From positions 2,182,001-2,246,000 of the forward strand of contig BDSL01000005.1 in the NCBI GenBank assembly GCA_003116995.1: DNA of 64,000 bases, in the 5' to 3' direction. Below the pieces are notes generated by a model that made no database searches, was not told where the DNA came from, and was given only the letters and a program-made list of their open reading frames with translations. Source of the DNA: Yamagishiella unicocca (Eukaryota; Chlorophyta; Chlorophyceae; Chlamydomonadales; Volvocaceae). This document shows, in pieces, positions 48,101 to 59,619 of the stretch (within the stretch, counting starts at the first letter, position 1; each line of letters starts with the position of its first letter). The translations under genes were made by a program, and so were the position numbers.

Positions 48101-51100
48101 GCGCAAACGCAACCACCAACGGCGCCGCCGCCGCAACCACCGACGGCGCCGCCGCCGCAACCACCAACGGCGCCGCCGCCGCAACCACCACAACCGGCAA
48201 CGGCGACGCAATCAGCCTGGGGCGTATCGGCGGCGTGCTGCTGCGGGCAGGGGAGCTGCCGTCAAACGTGGCGGCCGCCGCCGCCGCTACTGCCACCCAA
48301 GGCAACAGCAGTAGCAGTAGCTCTGGCGGCAGTAGCAACACACACACGGGGCATGCAGACTTGGGGGGGCAGAAAAGAAGGCTGGGGAGCGGGACGAGTG
48401 AGGAGGAGGACTTGGATACGCGCTCGGCAGCAGGAGCAGGAGCAGAAGCGGCCAGCGGGGGTCGAACTGACGTTCTCTGGGACATGGTGCGCAGCCTGGT
48501 GCGGCGCCCCCGCGACGTGCCGCAGAGGCTGGCGACTGACGCGCCGCCGCCGCCGCCGCCGCCGCGAAAGCAAAAGGTCACCCCCGCTCGCGTCGAACTC
48601 GACCGGCTGGTTCGGGACTACGACATGGACCTGCTGATGCCCACCATGGCGTACGTGAGTGGGCGGGCGGGGGGGAGTTACAATAAAAGAACCGGTGGGC
48701 GGAGAGTGGGGGGGGGGGGGGCGGGCCTGGGGCAGGGGGGCCCCGAGAATACCCGGTTACACGACAATGGAAGTACACGGCAGGAACTAGCCAGCGAGTA
48801 GTTTTCCGACACCCATTTGGTGGGCATGCCCAGAAACTCGGGTGGGTTGTCGGGAAGCCTGGGGCTGGGGGGAATGGGGGGAATGGCTGGGGCTGGGGAG
48901 GGGGGTGTTTGCGTCCATTGGGGGTTTGAGAGCCGGCGCTCGGGATTCGACGTTGGGCGGGAAGGAGGCTGCAGCTTTGATGTGAAGGCGGCGCAGGCGG
49001 CAGGAGCGTCGGGAGGCCGCTGCTGGCCGGGGGTGTTGCTACCTGGGACAGCTACGAGAGGACCCTGGCCGCAACCACTCCAACCACATGTTGACGCTGC
49101 TGCTGCGACCGCTAGTTGGACCCGGAAGGAACTCTGGAGCCCCCTGACCCCCCGCACCCCACCGTGATGCGCGGGGCGAAGCCGACGCAGCGCCCCCCAC
49201 GCGCCGTACACCTGTCGTACATCCTTTGCAGGCGCCTCGCAGCCTGTCCTCCTTTCCCTGGGACCGCAAAAAGGACATCGGTGAGCGGAGGGGGGAGGGA
49301 GGAGGGAAGGAGGGGGTGAAGGGGGGGTGAGGATGCGGGAGAAAATTGACACGGAGGAGAGGCCCTAACGGCGGGCATCAGAAAGCAGTAGTGCCGCCTG
49401 CTCGAGTCTGCGGCCTCCTCTGCGCCCGCCGATCCCACCCCTTGCCGTTAGGTCGAGACGTTAACCCCACCCCCTACCGTCGTACGACCGACACGGGTTG
49501 GTTGTACGACGGTAGGAGCTGGGGCCATCGTCTTCCGTATCTCCACCCTGCGCCCTACCCCTGACCCCCCGAACCCTGACCGCTTGCCCCTGTCGTGCTT
49601 ACGGCATTCGGCCCGCTACCCTGCCCGCCCGGCAGCCTGCATCCATCTCAAGACCTCTGTTCTAAACAGTTTAACGGTTTCCCTTTCCTACGCGGGTTTT
49701 CCCTGCACCCCGCCCGGCAGCCTTCTTCAGCGGCTCCTCCTTCTGCCCGCTCTACACGGACCTGCACCCCGTGTGTCCCCGCCTGCTGCTGGCCAACGTG
49801 TCGGCTGCCGGCTGGTACCCGGGCGACCTGGACGTGCGGCTGATGCGGCCCTTTCGCGGGCGGATGGGCGGCCGGGGGGTGTACCGCGAGACGGTGTCGC
49901 TGCCAGCAGCGGTGGGTTGGGGGTGTGTGGGAGGGGTTTGGGGGGGCGGGGACCCGTAGGTCGGCACTGGAAAGGGGAGGAGGGGAGGGGGTTTTAAGGT
50001 TATAGGACGGGGAGGGGCGGTATGGGAGGAAACCCGTGGGAGGGGGAAGGGGTGGTGTGGGGGGTTGCAAGGAAAACCCACGTACGAAAGAAACTCCGTT
50101 TGGGAGGGTGGGGGAGGGGGTTCACCCACGCCCAACGGAGTGCGTGAGCGCCCTAGAGAAGCCAACAAGCGAAGGATCGTGTAGCGGGTGGGACCGTGTC
50201 GGCGCAACCCTCCCCACCCCGCCCCTCCCCGCCGTCCCCTCTCCCCCCCCTCGCCCTCCGGCTGCCCAGCCCGCGCGCACCGCCCCCCGCGACCACTCCC
50301 GCTACCGCTACCTGCTGGCAGTGGACGGCTTCTCCGGCTCCACCCGGATGGGTGTGCTGATGAGCACGGACTCGGTGATACTTAAGAGCAGGTGAGCGGC
50401 CCCGGGCGGGGGCTGGTGACGGGGGGGGCGCTGGTGACCCGGGGGGGGGGGTGTTGACGGGTCACAGCAGTGGTGTTTTTTACGAGCGCAGGGGAGGGTC
50501 GGCTGGGGCCCCCCGTCTCGCAGCCGTAACCATCAGCGTGACTCACCTTGTGCGGGAGTTCGTTCATTGACAGGACACACACCTTAGCCCCGCCCGCCCA
50601 GCTCCCGCACTGACCTGCTGCAGCCCTCCCCTCCGCTCCCCTCCGCTCCCCTCCGCTCCCCTCCTCTCTACTCCCCGCCCCGCCCCCCCCCCCTCGATTG
50701 TTCCTAACGCCCCCTGCTGCCCCTTGCCCGCATGCTTCGCGTCGACCGCTTCCCCACCCGCTCTGGGCCCTGGCCAGGTGAGTTCCGCCGCTGGGTTGGG
50801 CCTCTGTTCTGGTAGTTTTTTGCTAGTCGTTGCGTTCTTGTCTGCGGGCGTCGGGACCTGCGTCTGGGCTTTCGCGTCCCCCATGGCGGCGCGGCGCGGC
50901 TTCGGCCTCCTCTCCTGGACGACCGCGGACCTTCTCTGGTAATGACCGGCTTCCTCACGCATCTGGTCGGTATTCGGGCGGGTCGGGACTGGGACTCCGA
51001 CTAGGACTGGGACTGGGACCGGACCGCGATGTCCGCTCTCCCATAGCGCACCAACTCCCACAGTTCTCTTGCTAGCGCCCAAAACCGGTTCTGCGAAAAG

Positions 51101-52535
51101 TTTACGTGCGTCGCGCGGGGTCCTCGCTTCCTTTCGTCTCGCCGTAGCCGATATAGCTTAGCCGCCAAAGGTCATATTACGACCTTCGGCTTTCGTATCC
51201 CCAACCCAGTTCTCCCGCATGCATCTCAAAACTTCTGTTTCAAACGATTTTTTCGGACATCCACGGGTTTCCCTCGAGCCCCCCCCCTCGATTCGCCGAC
51301 CATGCGCCCACGATCCTGTCGTTTTCGTGTCACCGGTTTTCACGCCACCCCCTCGATTCACTGTTTTCCTCCTTCCCCCCGCCCCGGGACCCCTGCTCCG
51401 TTGCACTTCCAGGAGCCCGTACATCGAGTACTACAGCCGGCTGCAGGTGAGGTGGCCCCCTCCCTGGACCCCTCCTCCGGCCACCTGCCGCTGCTGCTGC
51501 TGCTCTTCGACTCTCCCCCCCCTCTTTACGCCAATCCCCCGCACCACCTGTTTTCGTTTCCGTCGTCGGTTCACCGGTTTCCCTCACAGCACTTTCTACC
51601 CACCGTTTCCCACCCAGCTGGGTTCTACCCTCCGTTTCCCACCCTGCTCCCCAGGTGCCTCCAGGTCCGCCTCCCACTCCCTCCCTCCCTCCCCCGCCAT
51701 GATCCCCCAGGTCCCGGGGGCGCACTACCTGGAGTTCTGGAAGGACCCAGACGATCCCCTGGACGTGTTGCGGACGCTGGCGGAGGCGAGGAGGGCGGTG
51801 GCCGCAGACCCGGAGGGCCTCCGGGCGGCGGTGAGAGCCAACCAGGCGATTGTGGCCAGGTACGGTCGGGGGGGGGGCCGTGGCGGAATTTTGTGGGGAT
51901 GTTAGGGCGATCCTTGTGCTGCGGCCTCTGCGGGTGCAGCCTTGATTCCGCCCCTTGATCCCTCCCTTGACCGCACTTGTTTGTTGTTGCGCGCTCCGCG
52001 TCCTCCTGCCAGGTACATCTCGCAAATACCAAAGCTGGTGGGTGGTGATGGTTGGTGGTGGGTGGGGATGCGTGGGCAAGCGGCAGTGGGTGGGTGGTGG
52101 GTGGGTGGGCGCGTGTCGAATGGAGCTGAAGACACGGAGGGACCTGCGGTGGCTCGGTTTGCAAAGCCGGTGGGTTGGGGCTGGACCCGGCAGCCACCCC
52201 CCCTACCTTCCCAGATGCCTTGGAGGACCGCCGCCGCCGGAGGAGCCACCGCCGTACCACTGCCGTACCCCGGCCACTCGCCGCAGCCACTGCCGCCGCC
52301 ATCCCCCTCCGCGCGCCCCCCCCTTCCCACCTCACCTTCCCTCTCCCACCCCCCCTCTCCTCCAATAATACCGTACGGTGTCCTACGTTGACGTACGGCG
52401 TCGCCGCAGGTGTACGCCCGCGCCGCTCTTCTGACGTACCAGGCGATCATTCCGGACATGCAGGAGTGTGTGGACGACCTGGTGCAGCTGCTGGAGCGCT
52501 CCGGAACCCCCCTGCCGCAGCGGCCACCCAGCTAA
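45113..52535 (+). CDS. Secretory-pathway GT90/CAP10-like glycosyltransferase
   Basis: Fourteen exons: 45113-45366, 45712-45801, 46034-46078, 46172-46379, 46808-46931, 47506-47558, 48061-48654, 49232-49280, 49721-49911, 50270-50391, 51413-51446, 51711-51859, 52013-52037 and 52410-52535. They sum to 2064 nt, giving 687 aa and a TAA stop. Residues 1-28 are a hydrophobic signal peptide or anchor (VFITLALIALVGEIL). Family landmarks are MVFVINAADN, FPWDRKKDIAFFSGSS, HPVCPRLLLANVS, GDLDVRL, RYLLAVDGFSGSTRMGVLMS, SVILKSRSPYIEYY and the C-terminal helical tail. This is the order found in CAP10/Rumi/KDELC-like O-glycosyltransferases (GT90). Donor and acceptor sugars are unknown. Exon 48061-48654 inserts about 140 low-complexity residues (ATTNGAAAATT repeats, Ser runs, polyproline) into the domain. 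Its acceptor, and exon 47506-47558, are the least certain parts of the model. Confidence 0.8.
47411..47452 (-). repeat. Dispersed intronic repeat shared with 62281-62318 (inverted)
   Basis: CGGTTTGTCGGCCGTGGATT and the following ATTCTCTTAT match the reverse complement of 62281-62318, with a 22-bp exact core. This copy lies in a GT90 intron and the other in an intron of the IQ-motif gene. Confidence 0.8.
47881..47940. repeat. 21-bp tandem repeat, three copies (GCATCGTCGTACG type)
   Basis: GCATCG(T/C)CGTACG starts at 47881, 47902 and 47923. The array lies in the GT90 intron before exon 48061-48654. Confidence 0.8.
48677..48780. repeat. Split copies of the TAAAAGAACCGG intronic repeat
   Basis: TTACAATAAAAGAACCGGTG at 48677-48696 and CCCGGTTACACGACAATGGA near 48752-48771 match the left and right portions of the family in the RFC introns. 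They lie just after the exon donor at 48654. Confidence 0.6.
49474..49515. repeat. Inverted repeat (hairpin) in a GT90 intron
   Basis: CTACCGTCGTACGACC at 49474-49489 pairs with GGTTGTACGACGGTAG at 49500-49515, with one mismatch and a 10-nt loop. Confidence 0.8.
51218..51276 (+). repeat. Dispersed intronic repeat shared with 62558-62609 and 49639-49681
   Basis: TTTTTTCGGACATCCACGGG at 51248-51267 matches 62578-62597 with one mismatch, and the flanking TAAAC and TCCCTCGA strings are shared. The upstream part, GCATGCATCTCAAAACTTCT, matches 49639-49658 closely. All copies lie in introns. Confidence 0.75.
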
Positions 52536-54878
52536 CGGCCGGGGGCTAGCACCCAGCACAGACCACGCCAGGGTCGGGTGTCAAGAGGGGTATGAGCGGT
52601 CTGAGGGGTGTCAAGAGGAGGAGCATTCCGCGCGCGTGGATGTTGATTTCCCACGCGAGCGTGCCGTACCGGTTTCGGCGTCACTTGCACACGCTCCGAA
52701 ACCTGGAGCCGGGTTACTGTTACGGAGGGGGTGGCATAAGAACCCGGGTATGGAAGGGGGGGGGGTGAATGTTCATGGGGTAGCGTAGTAACTCGTGTGG
52801 GTGGGGTGGGGAGGGCTGTGTTGTCACCGGTGCACTCCTGAGCAGGTGGAGCAGTGGCTTTGGAACCAGGGCACCCTGCCAGCTGGACACCAGCCGTACT
52901 GCCTGTCGTACGTACCACCGGTGTGACACCGTGATTTTGAACGGCAGGGCCACCTGGTGGGGTGGCATAAAGACCGGTTACATGACATCGGTATAATAGC
53001 TGGCGGAGGGGGGCTCGCCGGACAGTGCAGTATTGGGGCTGCTGGCGGGTGCATAGATTCGGATCAGGGCTGGGGATTGCTGGGTCAGCCAGCACATCCG
53101 TTCTACTAATGCCGTCCTTTTGACTTTTGAGCCGTCCTTTTGACTTTTGACAAAGAAACGCGACGGACCCCACGTGGCTGTGACCGAGGGAAGTGGCTCG
53201 ATACTTTGCGTCGAGCTGGGAGGTCGTACTGATTACTAGGGGCTGTTCCAAGGAATGCGGCTTGGCATTATGGATTGCATTAGTCCAGGTCTTAGCCGAG
53301 GACCCCTAGCACCCAGACCCGGTGCACATGGTGCCGCACATGGTGCGCCGCAGGGGTAACAGCGCTCACCTAATATTGAGTGGTCAGCGGTGTGGTTGAG
53401 TGATTGTTTGCGAGCTGTTTGTACGCATCAAGGGATGTATTGTCGAAGGCGCATGCGGTAGGTCTCGTGTGGGGCTCCTCGGGCCGCGGACCCAAAGGGC
53501 GGCTTGGTGTCGACCCGTGGGTCTGGAGACGCTGACCCATGGGTCTGGAGGCTTGGCTAGGCAGCCATTATTTGAGGGATAGGTTTAGCGACTTGGGGAT
53601 TTTGTTACACGGCGGTGTCGAGTGTAGGTATATGGACCCGTAAATATAACTGACTGGATCGACACGCTTTCTGGGTCCCATCTTGAACTCAGAAACGTGA
53701 CGGTCCCGTGGTCCACGCGTCCACCTCGGGGGCGGGCGGGTGCCGCCCGCCGGCGCAAGACCGGAATGTGTTTGGGGGGGGAGAGGGGGCTTCGTCTTCA
53801 CTTTACCACTTTGCTCTACAAGGCCTTCAGTGTGTTCCTTCAAGGTACGTTTTTATTGCGTATGTGGGTTCCCGGAGCGCCTTCCTTTCCAGTTTGGGGG
53901 GTTGCGGCTGTTGGCTGATGTCAGCAGCCAGGAGGTCGTGCTTTGCTGCTTGCGGAGGTGGCGGCTGTGAGGATAGCACCGTGGGGTGGAACCGTGGAAG
54001 CAAACACTCGCGGTCCAGCGCGGTCAGAGTGTGCCGGACAAGCGACGCGCGTGGGCGTCGTCGCGGGCATGTGGAAGCTCGTGCGGAGACCCATGCTGTC
54101 AAAAGATTGCGGGGATATTTAACGCTGGCGGGCAGCGCCGCTTCTTGGTGAGGCGTCGAAGTGGGGGTACCGGTACGCGTGTCCGCTGCGGACCAAGGAT
54201 TGTGCGCGGGCACAAACGGGGCACGTACACCTGGTAATCGCGACTCGGCGGGTGAAGTGGATTGCGAGGGCTGTAACGAATTCGGCCATGCAGAGCGGTG
54301 GCCCGATGGGTGAGGACACGCACTCAGCCGACGGCGTGGCCGTAAGCATCACAGCTATTAACCACAAACATGACAACACGATCAACACTTCTATAAGGAC
54401 GTTCTTCCATAGGAAGTAGTAGGGTTCACGCCACCGATCAGAGCAGCCCAAAAGGCTTGCTTGCTTGTGGTTCCCAGTCTTCACCATATCCTAGGCCTAA
54501 TGAGCGCATGATTATCAGCAGTTACACGGCCAAGACAGGGCCTCCAAGATGCGCAGAAGTGTCGATGCCTCACCAAGTAAGTGGTTTCTAATCACTGGTA
54601 TAACTGTGTTAGCCATAATATCAGTACTCCGCAATGACTTGCCATCGAGTGGCTGTATTGTAGATGAGCATGTCGTCTGTCGTGTGTCCGGTGTCGTGAA
54701 TAGCTCGCAACATCATTCCGGATTGCACGAAATATTTACGTGTACCTGTACCTGCTCCTGTATATACTGTGCTCCGTGCGAGCGCTGTTTTGCCAGTTGG
54801 ACGCCGCGCACACGTGTTTAGAGTGGCTGATTGTAGAGGCGCAGCTTGCAAGGGTTGCCCTTCTTCGTATCGCGTGTC
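52536..54878. other. Intergenic: GT90 3' UTR and upstream region of the PDH gene
   Basis: The left part is probably GT90 3' UTR, with a TGTAA at 54272-54276. It holds a copy of the dispersed repeat family at 52961-53006 and a perfect 20-bp direct duplication (GCCGTCCTTTTGACTTTTGA) at 53111-53150. The right end should be the PDH promoter. Open frames here have no motif support. Confidence 0.4.
54761..54766 (+). promoter_or_regulatory. Candidate TATA box of the PDH E1 alpha gene
   Basis: TATATA lies 113 nt upstream of the ATG at 54879. With a typical 25-30 nt offset, transcription would start near 54795. No other promoter motif is recognised. Confidence 0.35.
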
Positions 54879-56494
54879 ATGGCGCTCCAAATGGCAGTTC
54901 AAGGCCTGAAGGGCCAGGCCGGCACGCAACTAGGCGTGTCGGTAGGGCGGCTGTTCGCTTCGGCAGCAGCCCCAATCAAGGTGGAGGTCCAGCCCTATAA
55001 GGTGCACCGTATTGAGGCACCTAGCAGCATCGTGGAGACCAGTATATCGGAGCTGATGGGCTTTTACAAGCTCATGTACAAGATGCGGCGAATGGAAATC
55101 GCGGTGCGTCGCTCTCGACAGTGTCGCACCCTGCGCGACTTGGGAGTCGGCAGCCCCTCGCCCCGCCTTCTCCCCACGCACCTTAAATCGCACCCAACGG
55201 CTATAAAGCCGCTACGGGCGGGCCCTAGTGCCCGAGGTCACAGGCCTACAGCCTTGACCTCCTCTGGGCTCTGGTCTGTGTCCCCCACCACCCCGTCCAC
55301 CGCTCCCTGCACATGCGATTCTCCCCCCCCCCGGCTCTGCCACCCGGCCCCTCCGTCCACATCGGGACCCCACCACCACCCTCACCACCCACTTCCCCCC
55401 GCCCCCGCCTCCGCCCTTCAACGCGTGTTACCAAACGGGTCGCCTACTAGTTTTTCAGTTCCCTTTGGGTCGCCTACTACTTCCTCAGTTCCCTCTTCGC
55501 TGCCCCCCCGGGCCCCCCACCCACCCACCCGCAGGCGGACATGATGTACAAGGCCAAGTTCATCCGCGGCTTCTGCCACTTGTACGACGGCCAGGAGGCC
55601 GTACTCACGGGCATCGAGGCGGCCATCACGCTCAAGGACTCCATCATCACCTCCTACCGCGACCACTGCCAGCACATCAGCCGCGGCGGCGGCATGGTGG
55701 AGCTGATGGCGGAGCTGATGGGCAAGAAGGAGGGCGCCACGCGCGGCCTGGGCGGCTCCATGCACATCTACAACCGCGACGCCAACTTCTACGGCGGCAA
55801 CGGCATCGTCGGCGCCCAAATCCCCCTGGGCGCCGGCATCGCCCTCGCCCACAAGTACAAGGGCGAGCCCAACGTCTGCATCACCATGTACGGCGACGGC
55901 GCCGCCAACCAGGGCCAGAAGTACGAGGCCCTCAACATGGCGGGCCTCTGGAACCTTCCCGTGATCTTCGTGTGCGAGAACAACCACTACGGCATGGGGA
56001 CCGCCGAGTGGCGTGCCGCCAAGTCGCCCAACTTCTACACGCGCGGCGACTACATCCCCGGCATCAAGGTGGACGGCATGGATGTCCTGGCTGTTAAGAA
56101 CGCGGTCGCGTTCGCAAAGGCCTACTCGCTTGCCAACGGTCCCATCGTGATGGAGATGGACACGTACCGCTACCACGGGCACTCCATGTCGGACCCGGGA
56201 TCCACCTACCGTACGCGTGACGAGATCAACGCGATGCGAACGGAGCGTGACCCCATCGAGCGCGTCAAGAAGCTGCTGCTGAGCAACGGCGTGGATGCGG
56301 CGGAGCTGAAGAAGATCGACAAGGAGGTGAAGAAGCAGGTGGACGAGGCGGTGGAGACCGCCAAGGCCGGGACCGCGCCGCCGGACCACTGGCTGTGGAA
56401 GAACATGTACAAGGCGCCAGCCAACGCCGAGATGCGCGGCATTCTGCCCAACCAGTACAAGGTGCCCATGTACGACCCCGACTACAAGCACTGA
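54879..56494 (+). CDS. PDHA: Mitochondrial pyruvate dehydrogenase E1 component, alpha subunit
   Basis: This is the thiamine-pyrophosphate-dependent subunit that decarboxylates pyruvate and passes the acetyl group to E2 lipoamide in the matrix PDH complex (EC 1.2.4.1). Exon 1 is 54879-55103 and exon 2 is 55535-56494, joined at EIA/ADMMYK, giving 394 aa and a TGA stop. Landmarks are [19 protein letters not shown], the TPP/Mg motif GDGAANQG (about 195-202) ending in CENN, and the regulatory loop [20 protein letters not shown] (about 287-306), whose serines are kinase targets in homologues. The N-terminus is Gln/Gly/Arg-containing and non-acidic, consistent with a mitochondrial presequence. The mitochondrial rather than plastid form is inferred from the [19 protein letters not shown] context and the conserved SMSDPG. 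A single intron is few for this window. TGTAA at 57737-57741 may end the transcript. Confidence 0.95.
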
Positions 56495-58066
56495 GCGGCC
56501 TGTGGCTGAGCTGAGCTGAGCTGTGGGGACCGGGCAGCGGTCGGGCGGTCGGTCTTAGAGGTGGGCCCGAAGGAGGCAGGCGGCGGGAGGGGGCCGGGAG
56601 GAAGGCAGGTCGGCGGGTGGGGGTGTGGGGACACAGTGAGTGGGAGCAGCGGAGGGGGCCGGTGGTGATCGGGGGAGCGAAAGGGCAAAGGGCAAAGGGC
56701 CGGTACCTGTTGGGCTGCAAAGGGGAAGGGGGTGGTGGTAGTGCTGTGCTGCAAGGCGGGTGCGCGGGTCCGGATGCGTGGTGCGGCAGTGGGTCCGGAT
56801 GCGTGGTGCGGCAGTGGGGTGGGAGCGGCCGGGTCGACGAGGCAGTCGCACCGCGCGGTGGAGGGGCACCTTGCGCTGTGAAGGGTGCTTGCGGTGGCGG
56901 GCTCTGTGCGCTCGCCCTCCAGGCTGGTGCAGCCGGAGGGCTCACACCGCTCATAACTCGCGGGTGCAGCCGGAGGGCGCACGGCCTGGCTGCGGTGCGG
57001 TGCGGTGCGGCGAGGACTTGCACCAGCCGCGCAACTGGAGGCGTGACGCGGACTGGGCAGGAGGCCGCCTGGGCTGGGGGGCCACCTGGGCTGTTGCCGT
57101 GGGCGGGTAGTGGCCGGGACGGCGGTGGGGCGGTGGCGGCGGTGGGGCCGCACCGCCACCCGGGAGCTACCAGGGCCGCGTGTCCTTGTGTGTGCATGTT
57201 GGCGCACTGCTTGCGTACGGGTGTGTGGACGGGGGTGCTGTCGTGTGGGTTCGGTCTCGCCTCGGAACGCCTAGGTCGTCGCGCGTAGGGAGGACTTGCG
57301 GGGTCGCGGGTGATGTGCGTGCGGACGGGGCAGCGCGTGAACGTTGGCCCCGTGGGGTGTGGCCTGGCGGGGCGGGGCGTCACACGGGGGGGTGCAGGCG
57401 CCCAGGCTGCCGGGGCCCACAGGCTGCCGGACCCCCCGTCTGGGTGGGGAGGGGGGGCATCCGGCGTATCACCGCCACCTGGTCGCAGCACGATGGTGGT
57501 GTTGCGGAGCGGCAGTGCGGGCTGGCGGAGGTGGGGATACAGGAGCGTGGTGATGGTGGTGGTGGTGGTGGTGGCGGTGGTGGCGGTGGTGGGCAGCAGC
57601 AGCAGCAGCAGGGTGCCGGGGCTGGCGGTGCAGCCGACCCGGATCGCCGTGCTAAGCGGGAGGCGTCCCAGATCCATTGGTGGCCTGGGTTTCCGCCCGG
57701 AAGGTTCTGCGCGGTGCCTTGCGGTGTCGACGTCCGTGTAACATTGCTCCGTGCAACGAGGATCGTGATTCGCCTGCAGCTCTCCAAGATTTGCGAATAC
57801 CGCGGCGCACATTATTAAAGCTCGGCTCTTTTCCTTTCTAGTCTTATTCTTCTTCCCGTTATTACAAGATACGGACAGGTCGCGGAGCAGCAGTAGCAGC
57901 AGCAGCCACCGAGCAGCTTTGCAGCCCCAACCTCTGAAACTCAGGTCGCCCCTGCCTTAGACCTGATCTGGCCACTTTGGGCATGTCGTATGTGGCATAG
58001 CAGGTAAGGTATGGTCGTCGCCGCCAAGTCAAAACTGTATAAACATGCAACCCGCCATCCCGCATC

Positions 58067-58084
58067 GTACAACGTACGTTGTAC
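58067..58084. repeat. 18-bp perfect palindrome followed by CAACGT repeats
   Basis: GTACAACGTACGTTGTAC is its own reverse complement. It is followed to about 58130 by irregular CAACGTG/CAACGTA units. Confidence 0.85.
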
Positions 58085-58506
58085 AACGCACAACTTGCAA
58101 CGTGCAACGTACAACGTGCAACGTAGAAGCAGCGAGTGTCTCACCTCACGGGTGGTGTCACAGAATGCAACGAGGTCTATGTAAGCGCTATTGTGTGTCG
58201 AGATGGATGTCAAATGAGACCGTACAGTGGTTACCACCGCATCTACCACAACCAACCCGAGCAACGAACAAACAGAAGAACAAAGGGTACAATCCGCAGC
58301 CGGCCGGGAAACCCACCCCGTGCCAGGCTCGGGCGGCCAGCGTTCCTGCACAATACGATCACACTCGCCCCAGCTGTCGCTGCTTAAGGATACGAATGGA
58401 ACAAGCGCATCCATCCCTAGGTGTGTCTGGCCCCCCTCCCCCAGGTGGTTTTCCTCACCTCCTCCCAATGCGGCGCGTCGGCCGATAAAAAAAATAAGCA
58501 CGCATG

Positions 58507-58546
58507 TCACACCACACCACGTGTCGTCACACCACACCACGTGTCG
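58507..58546. repeat. 20-bp direct duplication (TCACACCACACCACGTGTCG)
   Basis: Two adjacent identical 20-bp copies start at 58507 and 58527. Each carries a CACGTG core. Confidence 0.9.
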
Positions 58547-59025
58547 TCAGGGTCACCTCGTCAGTCCGCAAGCATCCCTACCCCACAACCGAGGGCCGAC
58601 CCACGGGTCTCCTCTCATCTCCCCCTGCGGATCCAGCTCGCCAGCAACCGCACGGATGGATGGCGCCGGCGCTGGCGCCGGCGCCGTCTTTGTTCGATCA
58701 CACCACGCACCTGACGCGAGGCCGTGGTGTTGCACCCACCATCGAGATGCTGATGAGAATTCCATATGATGACACCTCGTTTACGCTCCGGACCACCCTA
58801 CGATTCCCTGACCGCGGCTGCTCCTCTTCGGAACCCGAGGGCCACACGCCCGCCCAGCCCGCCGTGACCGTGACCACCAGTCAGTCGCGTATCGCTCATC
58901 CCTGAACCCCCCACAACCCCTGACCGGGTCTCCTCGCACCCCCCTGGCCCCTTCACCCCCCTAGCTGCTTCTTCGTGACCGCATTTCCGCAGCCCGCATC
59001 TCGAACCCTGCTGCTTGTCCCGGTG

Positions 59026-59109
59026 GCAGCCGCAGCCGCAGCCGCAGCCGCAGCCGCAGCCGCAGCCGCAGCCGCAGCCGCAGCCGCAGCCGCAGCCGCA
59101 GCCGCAGCC
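59026..59109. repeat. GCAGCC hexanucleotide array, 14 perfect copies
   Basis: The segment is 84 bp of uninterrupted GCAGCC. On the minus strand it would encode an all-Ala frame, but it lies in the probable 3' UTR of the IQ-motif gene. Confidence 0.95.
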
Positions 59110-59486
59110 ATCATTCTCTTATCCATCAGCTCCACACAGCTCCTGCACACCCACCACCATTCTCATCCATCCTGCCGCCCCCACCTCCGCCAGGCTCCCA
59201 GCTCGCAGCTCGTTCGTAGCGCGTCTATTCCTTCATCAATTCTAGAGCCGTGGGGACCGATGCTGCGACACCTCACTTCGACGATCCCTCAACCCATCCA
59301 GCCACCACCAGCAACATCCCCCCGCGACCCATCCTGCTGCCGACCCCCTCTTCCGCCTCTTCCTCCGCCTCGGGACCCTTCGTTGTTCCAAACCCCAAGT
59401 TACGTACCTCGCGCCTTCAATCCACCGCGCTGACGCGCTCCCCCAGCATGCATCTCCCACACGCGTTTCCCACACATTCCTTCCCC

Positions 59487-59560
59487 CGTGATTCCCTCTC
59501 CTCGGCTTCCTATGTCGTACCAACGTGATTCCCTATCCTCGGCTTCCTATGTCGTACCAA
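59487..59560. repeat. 37-bp direct duplication
   Basis: Two adjacent copies beginning CGTGATTCCCT start at 59487 and 59524 and end in CTATGTCGTACCAA, with one visible difference. The array lies 60 bp past the stop codon of the IQ-motif gene. Confidence 0.85.
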
Positions 59561-59619
59561 CCGGGTTTCCCCGCCACCCCGCCACCCCACACTACGCCAT
59601 ACTCCCCTCCTGGGAACGC

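Larger units (their letters stand above)
56495..59619. other. Convergent 3' regions of the PDH and IQ-motif genes
   Basis: PDH (plus) and the IQ-motif gene (minus) converge here. A plus-strand TGTAA at 57737-57741 and a minus-strand TGTAA (plus TTACA) at 57862-57866 would place both transcript ends about 120 bp apart, with long 3' UTRs. Repeats include CAACGTG/CAACGTA units and a palindrome at 58067-58130, a 20-bp duplication at 58507-58546, a GCAGCC array at 59026-59109 and a 37-bp duplication at 59487-59560. Long open frames here are GC-rich artefacts. Confidence 0.45.

Noticed and set aside
55418..56491. 357-codon minus-strand open frame antisense to PDH exon 2
   Set aside because: It mirrors the strongly biased codons of the sense gene; the Val/His/Leu-rich product has no motif.
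56265..57812. 515-codon minus-strand open frame over the PDH 3' end
   Set aside because: It overlaps well-supported PDH coding sequence antisense, is Pro/Arg/Thr-rich low complexity and reflects GC-biased third positions; no domain or splice support.
59026..59109. Poly-Ala or Pro-Gln coding repeat from the GCAGCC array
   Set aside because: No splice-supported exon includes it; the IQ-gene stop codon lies upstream on its strand, so it is probably 3' UTR.
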